From: Clostridiales bacterium
GTDB lineage: Bacteria; Bacillota; Clostridia; Lachnospirales; Lachnospiraceae
DNA: 17,279 nucleotides
Assembly: GCA_019418195.1 (NCBI GenBank)
Contig: DYCJ01000004.1
Span: 7,995 to 25,273 of the forward strand
Reading direction: 5' to 3'
Part shown: piece after piece, positions 1 to 7,394 of the stretch
Layout of the letters: every line of letters starts with the position of its first letter
Position numbering within the stretch: position 1 is the stretch's first letter
The notes under the pieces: model-generated
Database searches by the model: none
The model's input: the letters and a program-made list of their open reading frames with translations, nothing else
What the model was told of the DNA's origin: nothing
Translations under genes and position numbers: made by a program

Positions 1-2
1 AA

Positions 3-752
3 GTTTTCACCATGAATATGAGAGACTGCTTTGACAAAGAAGCTATGGAACTTGTCAATTCAGGAATAAATCCTCTCGTTTTTCCGGGGCTGCATACATC
101 GACGACGAGCGATGACTCCAAGATGATCAATTTCATCGAGAAACCGAAGGTGATCATATCCGCATCAGGGATGTGTGATGCAGGCCGCATCCGCCATCAT
201 CTCAAACATAATCTTTGGCGTCCGGAGTGTACGATACTGTTTGTAGGGTATCAGGCCAACGGTACACTCGGGCGGAGGCTGCTGGAAGGAGAGAAGAATG
301 TAAAACTCTTCGGGGAGCCCATCGAAGTCCGTGCGCGGATCGAGAGTCTGCACGGCGTCAGCGGGCACGCGGATATGAACGGCCTTCTGAAGTGGGTGGG
401 AGCATTCCGTACGCCTCTTCAGAGAGTTTTCGTTGTGCACGGCGAAGACACGGTGACAGAGAAATTTGCCGATACGGTCCATGAACAGTTCGGTTACAGT
501 ACCTGGGCGCCGTATCCGTGCTGTGAAGTGGATCTTCTCACGAATGAGATCATGAGTGAAGGTGTCCGGATACCGGTGAAAGCAAAGAAACCGGCGCAGC
601 AAAGGGCGGATTCCGCGTTCGAACGTCTGGTGGCGGCAGGCAAGAGGCTGCTTGATGTGATCTACAAAAATGAAGGACTGTCGAACAAGGATAAGGCGAA
701 ATTCGAGACGCAGATCAATAATCTGTCGGACAAATGGGATATTGATGACTGA
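3..752 (+). CDS. beta-CASP/RMMBL metallo-beta-lactamase RNA hydrolase, C-terminal part (5' truncated)
   Basis: The frame is open to the left edge of the window, so the true start and the N-terminal metallo-beta-lactamase half lie outside; about 249 residues are visible. What remains looks like the second half of a beta-CASP RNA-processing exonuclease/endonuclease (Ysh1/RNase J-related): an ISASGMCDAGRI segment typical of the beta-CASP domain, then GVSGHAD (metal-binding histidine) and FVVHGE in the RMMBL region. By family knowledge such proteins cut or trim RNA using two zinc ions in the cytoplasm. A tail of about 55 residues rich in Lys, Ala and Asp/Glu follows the conserved part. It ends 103 bases before sigG, with no clear terminator between. 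The first metal motif (HxHxDH) is off-window, so catalytic competence cannot be judged. Confidence 0.85.
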   Translation, partial: VFTMNMRDCFDKEAMELVNSGINPLVFPGLHTSTTSDDSKMINFIEKPKVIISASGMCDAGRIRHHLKHNLWRPECTILFVGYQANGTLGRRLLEGEKNVKLFGEPIEVRARIESLHGVSGHADMNGLLKWVGAFRTPLQRVFVVHGEDTVTEKFADTVHEQFGYSTWAPYPCCEVDLLTNEIMSEGVRIPVKAKKPAQQRADSAFERLVAAGKRLLDVIYKNEGLSNKDKAKFETQINNLSDKWDIDD

Positions 753-855
753 TTTGTCAAGGGCTAAAAGTTTATAAAATTTTCTGACTTCCGGAATATC
801 TTATCCGTCAGGTGAGAATCATTCTAAATAGAAATTGCTTAGGAGGATTCTTGCT

Positions 856-1638
856 ATGATGGTGAACAAGGTTGAACTGTGCGGAGTGAACACGTCAAAA
901 CTTCCGCTTTTGAAGGAGGAGGAGAAGGCAGAACTTTTTGAACGGATCCAGGCCGGGGACGAAGAGGCGAGGGAGAAGTACATCAAAGGCAACCTGCGGC
1001 TTGTCCTGAGCGTGATCAAGCGCTTTGAAGGCAGCAGTGAGAATGCAGATGATCTGTTCCAGATCGGCTGTGTGGGCCTTATGAAAGCAGTGGATCACTT
1101 TGATCCGGCCAGAATGGTGAAGTTCTCTACTTATGCGGTACCTATGATCATCGGGGAGATCCGCCGGTATCTCCGGGATAACAGTCCGATCCGTGTGAGC
1201 CGGTCGCTGCGGGACACGGCGTATAAGGCAATCTATGCTAAAGAAGGGTATATCCGCCGGCACATGAAAGAGCCGACAGTGCAGGAAATCGCGGATGAGA
1301 TCGGGATATCCAAAGAGGACGTCGTCTTTGCCCTTGACGCGATCCAGAGCCCGATGAGCCTGCAGGAGCCGGTGTACAGTGACGGCGGGGACACCCTTTA
1401 TGTTATGGATCAGGTCAGCGACAAGAAGAACAAAGAAGAAAACTGGGTGGAGGAGCTCTCACTTGAGGCGGCTATGGAGCGGCTCAATGAGAGGGAGCGC
1501 TATATCATCACACTGCGTTTCTTTGAAGGAAAGACACAGATGGAAGTAGCGGACCAGATCAATATTTCCCAGGCTCAGGTCAGCCGTCTGGAAAAAAACG
1601 CGCTGAAGACTATGAGGAGATATCTCCTGGGAAAATAG
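856..1638 (+). CDS. sigG: RNA polymerase sporulation sigma factor SigG
   Basis: A 260-residue sigma-70 family protein that directs late gene expression in the forespore. It begins MMVNKVELCGVNTSKLP, close to the start of Bacillus SigG (NKVEICGVDTSKLP). Next come region 2 (GNLRLVLSVIKRF, DDLFQIGCVGLMKAVDHFD, KFSTYAVPMIIGEIRRYLRDN, residues about 46-110), region 3 (PIRVSRSLRDTAYKA onward) and a region 4 helix-turn-helix (GKTQMEVADQINISQAQVSRLEK, about 225-247). I chose ATG 856 because AGGAGG at 841-846 sits 9 bases upstream; the frame could open at TTG 835, but that lies before the ribosome site. In many endospore formers sigG follows spoIIGA-sigE; here the gene before it is an RNA hydrolase. 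SigF is the nearest alternative, but the N-terminus and overall similarity favour SigG. Confidence 0.93.
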   Translation: MMVNKVELCGVNTSKLPLLKEEEKAELFERIQAGDEEAREKYIKGNLRLVLSVIKRFEGSSENADDLFQIGCVGLMKAVDHFDPARMVKFSTYAVPMIIGEIRRYLRDNSPIRVSRSLRDTAYKAIYAKEGYIRRHMKEPTVQEIADEIGISKEDVVFALDAIQSPMSLQEPVYSDGGDTLYVMDQVSDKKNKEENWVEELSLEAAMERLNERERYIITLRFFEGKTQMEVADQINISQAQVSRLEKNALKTMRRYLLGK

Positions 1639-1683
1639 ACAAAGACCGCAGCAGAACACAAATGAGAGAGGATGAAGAAAGTT

Positions 1684-2346
1684 ATGTACAGAGCCTGTAT
1701 ATTTGATCTTGACGGAACACTGACTGACACTTTGGAGTCTCTGACCTATTCGGTAAATGAGACGATGAAAGAGATCGGGCTTCCGGGGATCACTTCCGGA
1801 CAGTGCCGTGAGTTTGTCGGAAACGGTGCAAAGGTACTGATAGAGAAGACTCTGAAGGCGTCAGGGGATGAAGAACTGGCCAGGTTTGACGAGGCATTTG
1901 CCGCTTACCAGCGTATATTTGACAAGTGTTGTACCTACCGGGTGAAACCTTATCCCGGCATTCCGGAGATGCTCAGAGAAATGAAAGAACGGGGACTGCG
2001 TCTCGGCGTACTGTCCAACAAGCCGGACCGCCAGGCAGTCCATGTGGTGGAAGAAATTTTCGGAAAAGGAGTGTTTGACCATATTCAGGGGCAGAAAGAC
2101 GATGTCCCGAGAAAACCGGATCCGACGGCAGTACTTTCCATAGCCGGAAAATTTGGAGCCTCACCGTCAGAAACGCTCTATATCGGAGATTCGGAAGTGG
2201 ACGGCGCTACAGGAAAAGCTGCCGGAATGGATACGATACTGGTGTCCTGGGGATTTCGTTCCCGTGACGTGCTGGAGGCGGCAAAGCCGCTCAGCATAGC
2301 AGATACAACAGATGAAATATTGGAGATCATAAGAGAAAAGGATTAG
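1684..2346 (+). CDS. HAD-superfamily hydrolase, phosphoglycolate phosphatase-like
   Basis: A 220-residue cytoplasmic phosphatase of the Gph/PpaX type. Motif I is FDLDGTLTDT near the start (nucleophile Asp8, acid/base Asp10). A helical cap follows, then motif II (LGVLSNKPD), the motif III lysine (PRKPDP) and motif IV (YIGDSEVD). The family dephosphorylates small phosphate esters such as 2-phosphoglycolate or, for PpaX, pyrophosphate; the substrate cannot be read from sequence. The start is ambiguous. ATG 1672 directly abuts the GAGAGAGG ribosome site (1664-1671), whereas ATG 1684 lies 12 bases after it and gives the usual family N-terminus MYRACIFDLDG, so I prefer 1684. It lies 45 bases after sigG, and its end carries the ribosome site of the next gene. 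Confidence 0.85.
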   Translation: MYRACIFDLDGTLTDTLESLTYSVNETMKEIGLPGITSGQCREFVGNGAKVLIEKTLKASGDEELARFDEAFAAYQRIFDKCCTYRVKPYPGIPEMLREMKERGLRLGVLSNKPDRQAVHVVEEIFGKGVFDHIQGQKDDVPRKPDPTAVLSIAGKFGASPSETLYIGDSEVDGATGKAAGMDTILVSWGFRSRDVLEAAKPLSIADTTDEILEIIREKD

Positions 2347-2350
2347 ATGT

Positions 2351-2614
2351 ATGAGTGATTACAGTGAAGTATGTTTAAAGACATTTTTAAAAGATCAGGG
2401 GAAACTCTTTGATGAACCGGTAGCCGGAAATATAGAGGAAGCCGAGGCATTTCTGGAAGACTGTATGGCTGTTGTCGTGGATTCCATTGATGAAGTGAGA
2501 GAATATTTCGAGGAAGAGGGCGTGGATGTGGACGGCCTGGGACCAGATGAACTGGAAGAAGCATCTGAAGTCTTCCCCCTTCCTGACGGGAAATATCTGA
2601 TCGTAGAAGGATAA
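2351..2614 (+). CDS. small acidic protein of unknown function
   Basis: An 87-residue protein that I cannot assign to a function. It is very acidic (26 Asp/Glu against 5 Lys/Arg), has no signal peptide or membrane segment, and contains two cysteines (8 and 38). The central stretch (AEAFLEDCMAVVVDSIDEVREYF, about 31-53) looks like helix-strand-helix, and the protein ends with PLPDGKYLIVEG, which suggests a small folded domain and not a random ORF. AAAGGA at 2337-2342, inside the end of the phosphatase gene, gives good spacing (8 bases) to ATG 2351. The genes are 4 bases apart, so co-translation with the phosphatase is likely. A strong terminator follows. Confidence 0.75.
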   Translation: MSDYSEVCLKTFLKDQGKLFDEPVAGNIEEAEAFLEDCMAVVVDSIDEVREYFEEEGVDVDGLGPDELEEASEVFPLPDGKYLIVEG

Positions 2615-2656
2615 GAAGACTGAGAGAAAATCCCCGCAATTTCGGAACATTTTGAA

Positions 2657-2685
2657 AGCCGCAGTTTATTCGACTGCGGCTTTTT
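2657..2685 (+). terminator. rho-independent terminator of the sigG-phosphatase-small protein run
   Basis: A 9-bp stem (AGCCGCAGT 2657-2665 with ACTGCGGCT 2673-2681), a 7-base loop and a T run to 2685 end plus-strand transcription. The stem is also the last coding bases of the convergent minus-strand gene, whose TAA stop lies in the loop (2666-2668). On the minus strand only a short T run (TTT) follows the stem, so it may work less well in that direction. Confidence 0.85.
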
Positions 2686-3100
2686 CAACGGCTTCCCGTA
2701 TCGCGTCCAGTATGATCCGGGATGTATAAGGTGCATCTTCCGGCAGGGCGATATCGTCGAGAGACTGGGTCTCGCAGATCTGTTCGGCAATGTCCTCTAT
2801 GGCCGGCTGTATGAGAGGAAACATGGTCGTTACTGTCTCGTCAAGATTGGAAAAGCGTATGGAGTTGATCCGGGTTTCATCAACGGATACCTCTACCTCA
2901 AGATTTGTGTTGTTCAGTGTAAGGGCAGAGGTATAAATGCCGGGAGTATAGCGATTCCCGGTATCTGTCTGATCAGTCCTGCTGTCCGGCCGGAACATGA
3001 TGACAAGAAGGATGATCAGTACGATCGCCAGCGCGGCAAAGATCGCCGTGTAGATGATCTCTTTCATATGCAGGACAACGATTTTAGTTCTGGAACCCAT
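2666..3100 (-). CDS. single-pass membrane protein with a degenerate FMN_bind-like domain
   Basis: A 144-residue protein. Residues 14-36 form one strongly hydrophobic helix after a short basic N-terminus; the rest (about 51-142) is predicted to face outside. This part resembles an FMN_bind domain as found in RnfG/NqrC-like proteins: YTPGIYTSALTLNN at the start, a VSVDETRINSIRF strand pair, an IAEQICETQSLDDI helix, then EDAPYTSRIILDAIREAV where the family usually has SGATYTS followed by a helix. The SGAT flavin-attachment motif is therefore replaced by EDAP (residues 121-124), and covalent FMN attachment is unlikely. The start is ATG at 3100, because GGGAGG (3108-3113) lies 7 bases upstream; a longer frame to 3298 has no ribosome site. 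It is transcribed divergently from pth. The family placement is pattern-based and function is unknown. Confidence 0.75.
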   Translation of the reverse strand: MGSRTKIVVLHMKEIIYTAIFAALAIVLIILLVIMFRPDSRTDQTDTGNRYTPGIYTSALTLNNTNLEVEVSVDETRINSIRFSNLDETVTTMFPLIQPAIEDIAEQICETQSLDDIALPEDAPYTSRIILDAIREAVEKAAVE

Positions 3101-3196
3101 AGAGTTACCTCCCGATTGATTTGGCTGCCGGTGTACGGCGGTCTGCTTTTTTATTAAGTGTATGACTGAAAATCGGAAAATATTCACGGCTTTTGC

Positions 3197-3225
3197 GTGA
3201 CAAAGGAGAGTGGATACGGTAAAAT
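3197..3225 (+). promoter_or_regulatory. probable sigma-A promoter of pth-mfd
   Basis: GTGACA (3197-3202) and TAAAAT (3220-3225) are separated by 17 bases, each one mismatch from consensus. Transcription would begin near 3232, about 80 bases before the pth start. Confidence 0.55.
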
Positions 3226-3312
3226 AGCTTTTGCGGCGGATGCTCAGACGTAAAAAGGGGAGCGGATGCCTGCACGTTGATATGCAGACACATGACATGG
3301 AGGAAGAAAGAC

Positions 3313-3900
3313 ATGTTTATAATAGCAGGGCTGGGAAACCCGGACAGACAGTATGAAGGAACGAGACATAATGTGGGATTTGATGTAATAGACAGGCTGG
3401 CAGATAAATACAATATAGCGGTAGACGTGAAAAAGCACAGGGCGCTGCTCGGCAAAGGAGTTATAGAAGGGCAGAAAGTGATCCTTGCAAAGCCGCAGAC
3501 GTATATGAATTTAAGTGGTGAGAGCATACGCAGTCTTGTGGATTACTATAAGATCGACGGGGAGCATGAGCTGCTTGTCATTTACGATGATATCAATCTG
3601 GGAGTCGGTCAGCTGCGAATCCGTGAAAAAGGAAGTGCAGGCGGGCATAACGGGATTAAAAATATCATCGCTCATCTCGGTACGCAGGTGTTCCCGCGGA
3701 TCCGGGTCGGAGTGGGAGAAAAGCCGTCCCGGTATGATCTGGCGGACTATGTGCTCGGACATTTTTCCAAGGCAGAGAAAGAACTGATGGATGAGGGATA
3801 CGATCATGCAGTGAAAGCAGTGGGGATGATCCTCTCCGGCCGGATCGGTGATGCTATGAGTGAGTATAACAGGAAGAAAAAGGAAGAACCGCGGTTATAA
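3313..3900 (+). CDS. pth: peptidyl-tRNA hydrolase
   Basis: A 195-residue cytoplasmic enzyme that releases peptides from peptidyl-tRNA dropped by ribosomes, recycling the tRNA. The family signatures are all present: IAGLGNP with Asn9, GTRHNVGF with catalytic His19, KPQTYMNLSG, YDDINLGVGQLRIR with Asp92/Asp93, and GSAGGHNGIKNI with His112/Asn113. Length is normal for the family. GGAGG at 3299-3303 is 9 bases before ATG 3313, which decides the start; the frame opens earlier at TTG 3277, but that would add 12 residues not seen in the family. It is 34 bases upstream of mfd, an arrangement (pth-mfd) that is common in Firmicutes. Confidence 0.97.
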   Translation: MFIIAGLGNPDRQYEGTRHNVGFDVIDRLADKYNIAVDVKKHRALLGKGVIEGQKVILAKPQTYMNLSGESIRSLVDYYKIDGEHELLVIYDDINLGVGQLRIREKGSAGGHNGIKNIIAHLGTQVFPRIRVGVGEKPSRYDLADYVLGHFSKAEKELMDEGYDHAVKAVGMILSGRIGDAMSEYNRKKKEEPRL

Positions 3901-3934
3901 CACGCAGCAATATGAAAAGGGGACAGGACAATAC

Positions 3935-6900
3935 ATGCAGGCTTTACTTGCTCCGCTTGGTGAACTTGCGGACTATCAGGAAATTTTAAAAGTCAGAAAA
4001 AAGGAAGAAGGGATCATACAGATCGCAGGGTGTGTCGGTTCGCAGAAGACACATCTGATGTATGCGCTGGGCGATGGCTTTGAATACAGGGTCATCGTTT
4101 TTTCCAGTGAGGAAAAGGCCAAAAAAACCTTTGATGAATATCGTATTTTTACAGATGATGTATACTTTTATCCTGCACGTGACCTGCTTTTTTACTATGC
4201 AGATATCAAGGGAAATCTGCTCACTGACAGCCGGATGGGAGTACTGCGTGCACTGATCGAGAAGGAAAAAGACAGAAGTATCACGGTCATTACCACGATG
4301 GATGCGTTTTTGGACGGACTGGCAAGTCCCGCGGAACTTAGAAGTCACAGGATCAGGCTCGCAGGGGGAGATGTGGTCGATCTTACGGAACTTGAAAAAA
4401 AGCTGACTGAGACGGGCTATCAAAGGGAAAGCCAGATCGAAGGGCCCGGACAATTCGCCGTGCGCGGCGGCATCATGGATATATTTCCGCTCACAGAAGA
4501 ACTTCCTGTCAGGATTGAACTGTGGGGGGATGAGATCGATTCGATCCGAAGCTTTGATCCGGAAAGCCAGCGCTCTGTAGAAAATCTGGATGAAGTTATG
4601 GTTTATCCGGCATCCGAGACTTGGAAAGAAGGGATGGAGACGGTTACTTTTCTGGAATATTTTCCAAAAGAAAAGAGCCTCATTTTCCTGGATGAGCCCC
4701 AGCGGCTCCAGGAGAGCGCGGAATCTGTTGAACAGGAGTATTTTAGCAGCCGTGAGAACAGGATCGCTTCAGATCTGGATGATGCGGGTGCAGACCTTAC
4801 AGTATACGGGACGAAAGATATTATCAATGCGATGAATCTCTACAGCGGGATCGCACTGACCACACTGGAGTCAAGGTGTGGTCTGTTCCGGGTGAGGGGG
4901 ATTTACAGTATACAGACAAAAGGCGTCAATCCGTATAACAACAGTTTTGAACTCCTTACACGCGACCTGAAGCGCTTAAAGAGGAACGGATACAGAGTCA
5001 TCCTCTTATCCGGGTCAAGAACAAGGGCAAAGCGTCTTGCGGAAGACCTGAGAGACTATGATCTGAGCAGTTTCTACAGCGAGGATATGGAGCGGCAGGT
5101 AAATCCAGGGGAGATCATGGTATCATATGGATATGTGGCTGAGGGATATGAGTATCCCATGCTGAAATTCATGGTCATCTCAGAAACAGATATCTTCGGG
5201 AGAAAGAAAAAGAAGAAACGCAGAAAGAAATACGAAGGGCAGAAGATCCAGAATTTTACAGAACTTAAGCCCGGTGATTATGTCGTCCACGAAAACCACG
5301 GGATCGGAATCTACAAAGGCATCGAGAAGATCGAGGTGGAGAAAGTCGTCAAGGATTACATGAAGATCGCCTATGCAGACGGAGGCGTGCTCTATATCCC
5401 GGTGGCGCAGATGGACCTGATCCAGAAATATGCCGGAGCCGATGCGAAAAAGCCGAAGCTCAATAAGCTGGGGACGATCCAGTGGGGAAAGACAAAGAGC
5501 CAGGTAAAGAAGGCGGTCCAGGCAGTTGCAGAAGATCTGGTGGAGCTCTATGCTGCCAGGCAGCAGTCAGAGGGATTTGTCTATGGACCGGATACAGTTT
5601 GGCAGAAAGAATTTGAGGAGATGTTCCCCTTTGAAGAGACCGAGGACCAGATCCAGGCGATAGAAGATACAAAACATGATATGGAGAGTACAAAGATCAT
5701 GGACCGGCTGATCTGCGGAGATGTGGGGTACGGAAAGACGGAAATCGCGATCAGGGCGGCATTTAAGGCCGTCCAGGAAGGAAAACAGGTTGTTTACCTT
5801 GTGCCTACTACAATTCTTGCTCAGCAGCATTACAATACATTTGTCCAAAGGTTAAAGGATTTTCCGGTCCGGATCGATCTTCTGTGCCGGTTCCGTTCAT
5901 CCTATCAGCAGAAAAAGACAGTGGAGGACCTGAAAAAGGGACTGGTAGATATCGTGATCGGAACCCACCGTGTCCTGTCAAAAGACGTGGGATTCAAGGA
6001 TCTGGGGCTTTTGATCATTGATGAGGAACAACGGTTCGGAGTAACACATAAAGAAAAGATAAAAAAACTAAGAGAAAATATCGATGTACTCACACTGACT
6101 GCCACACCGATCCCGAGAACACTGCATATGAGCCTGATCGGGATACGGGATATGAGCGTACTAGAAGAAGCACCACAGGACCGTATGCCAATCCAGACTT
6201 ATGTTATGGAATACAATGACGAGATGGTGAGGGAGGCAATCGAGAGAGAACTTTCCCGTGGCGGACAGGTGTACTATGTCTATAACAGGGTCAACGACAT
6301 TGCGGATGTTGCCGGGCATCTCCAGCAGCTGCTCCCGGAAGCGAATATTTCATTCGCCCATGGGCAGATGCGGGAGCGCGAACTGGAAGACATTATGTAT
6401 GACTTTATAAACGGGGATATCGATGTACTTGTATCCACAACGATCATCGAGACCGGACTGGATATACCGAATGCCAATACTATGATCATCCAGGATGCGG
6501 ACCGGTTCGGACTATCCCAGCTCTATCAGCTCAGAGGACGTGTGGGACGCTCCAACCGGATGGCATATGCATTCCTTCTCTACCGAAGAGACAAACTCTT
6601 AAAAGAAGTGGCAGAGAAGAGGCTTGCCGCAATCCGTGAATTTACGGATCTGGGATCCGGTATCAAGATCGCCATGCGCGACCTTGAGATCCGGGGAGCC
6701 GGCAACCTGCTCGGAGAAGCACAGAGCGGCCATATGGAAGCAGTGGGATATGACATGTACTGCAAAATGTTAAATGAAGCAGTCCTGAAGCTCAAAGGAG
6801 AAGGAGAAGAGGAAAGCTTTACAACAACCATCGATCTGAATATTGACGCTTACATTCCGGACTCTTATATCAAAAATGAATATCAGAAACTGGATATCTA

Positions 6901-7285
6901 CAAAAGAATTGCGACTATTTCCAATGAGGAAGAGATGGATGATATGACGGAGGAGCTCATCGACCGGTTTGGAGACATCCCGAAGAAGGTACAGCAGCTT
7001 CTGCATATTGCGGCGCTGAAAGGACTTGCACATTCTGCGTACGTGACGGCAGTGGAGCAGAAAGGCGCGGATATACGGTTTACTATGTATGAGAGGGCGA
7101 AGATCGATCCGCAGAAAATCCCTGCCATGCTCGCGGGTTATGGGAAAGACCTTGTGTTCCGGACGGAGGAGCCGCCGTACTTTCTGTATCAGAAAAAAGG
7201 CAGGAGCGGGAAGGATGCAGGGGAGAGTGTGCTCGACACAGTGCGCAGAGTGCTGGAAGATATCAGGGGAATCGCGATTTCGTGA
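3935..7285 (+). CDS. mfd: transcription-repair coupling factor Mfd
   Basis: A 1116-residue DNA translocase that removes RNA polymerase stalled at DNA damage and recruits UvrA. Domain order: a UvrB-like N-terminal module (about 1-330), a Lys-rich linker (KKKKKRRKK), the RNA-polymerase-interacting domain from GDYVVHENHGIGIYKG (residue 447 on), RecG-type helicase motors, and the C-terminal domain (about 960-1110). Motor motifs: GDVGYGKTE (Walker A, Lys601), IIDEEQRFGV (Asp696), TATPIPRTLHMS, VSTTIIETGLDIPNAN, and YQLRGRVGRS. ATG 3935 was chosen because AGGA (3925-3928) and AGGGG lie upstream and the protein then starts MQALLAPLGEL; the frame is open back to 3860 inside pth. The N-terminal module keeps GCVGSQKTH (32-40), a nearly intact Walker A with Gln for Gly. 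No terminator is obvious before the next promoter. Confidence 0.97.
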   Translation: MQALLAPLGELADYQEILKVRKKEEGIIQIAGCVGSQKTHLMYALGDGFEYRVIVFSSEEKAKKTFDEYRIFTDDVYFYPARDLLFYYADIKGNLLTDSRMGVLRALIEKEKDRSITVITTMDAFLDGLASPAELRSHRIRLAGGDVVDLTELEKKLTETGYQRESQIEGPGQFAVRGGIMDIFPLTEELPVRIELWGDEIDSIRSFDPESQRSVENLDEVMVYPASETWKEGMETVTFLEYFPKEKSLIFLDEPQRLQESAESVEQEYFSSRENRIASDLDDAGADLTVYGTKDIINAMNLYSGIALTTLESRCGLFRVRGIYSIQTKGVNPYNNSFELLTRDLKRLKRNGYRVILLSGSRTRAKRLAEDLRDYDLSSFYSEDMERQVNPGEIMVSYGYVAEGYEYPMLKFMVISETDIFGRKKKKKRRKKYEGQKIQNFTELKPGDYVVHENHGIGIYKGIEKIEVEKVVKDYMKIAYADGGVLYIPVAQMDLIQKYAGADAKKPKLNKLGTIQWGKTKSQVKKAVQAVAEDLVELYAARQQSEGFVYGPDTVWQKEFEEMFPFEETEDQIQAIEDTKHDMESTKIMDRLICGDVGYGKTEIAIRAAFKAVQEGKQVVYLVPTTILAQQHYNTFVQRLKDFPVRIDLLCRFRSSYQQKKTVEDLKKGLVDIVIGTHRVLSKDVGFKDLGLLIIDEEQRFGVTHKEKIKKLRENIDVLTLTATPIPRTLHMSLIGIRDMSVLEEAPQDRMPIQTYVMEYNDEMVREAIERELSRGGQVYYVYNRVNDIADVAGHLQQLLPEANISFAHGQMRERELEDIMYDFINGDIDVLVSTTIIETGLDIPNANTMIIQDADRFGLSQLYQLRGRVGRSNRMAYAFLLYRRDKLLKEVAEKRLAAIREFTDLGSGIKIAMRDLEIRGAGNLLGEAQSGHMEAVGYDMYCKMLNEAVLKLKGEGEEESFTTTIDLNIDAYIPDSYIKNEYQKLDIYKRIATISNEEEMDDMTEELIDRFGDIPKKVQQLLHIAALKGLAHSAYVTAVEQKGADIRFTMYERAKIDPQKIPAMLAGYGKDLVFRTEEPPYFLYQKKGRSGKDAGESVLDTVRRVLEDIRGIAIS

Positions 7286-7303
7286 TATATTTGTGATTCC
7301 TAC

Positions 7304-7332
7304 TTGTTACTTTATTTAAAACACGTTATAAT
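7304..7332 (+). promoter_or_regulatory. strong sigma-A promoter of the SurA/PrsA-like lipoprotein gene
   Basis: TTGTTA (7304-7309), a 17-base spacer and a perfect TATAAT (7327-7332). The predicted start near 7339 leaves a leader of about 55 bases before ATG 7395. Confidence 0.8.
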
Positions 7333-7394
7333 GTATCAGTATGCGGGTATCACGTATATGTTTTATTATATACCCGGAAAAGAGGAGGATACTT

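Noticed and set aside
770..826. Sigma-F or sigma-G promoter upstream of sigG
   Set aside because: TTATA before GGAATATCT has the right spacing but a poor -10. CATTCTA at 820-826 fits the SigG -10, but the only GGAATA-like -35 is about 21 bases away.
835..858. Earlier TTG start for sigG at 835
   Set aside because: It lies upstream of the AGGAGG ribosome site at 841-846, which serves ATG 856.
3860..3934. mfd starting at 3860 inside pth
   Set aside because: This would overlap pth by 41 bases and add 25 polar residues without family likeness; ATG 3935 has ribosome-site sequences upstream.
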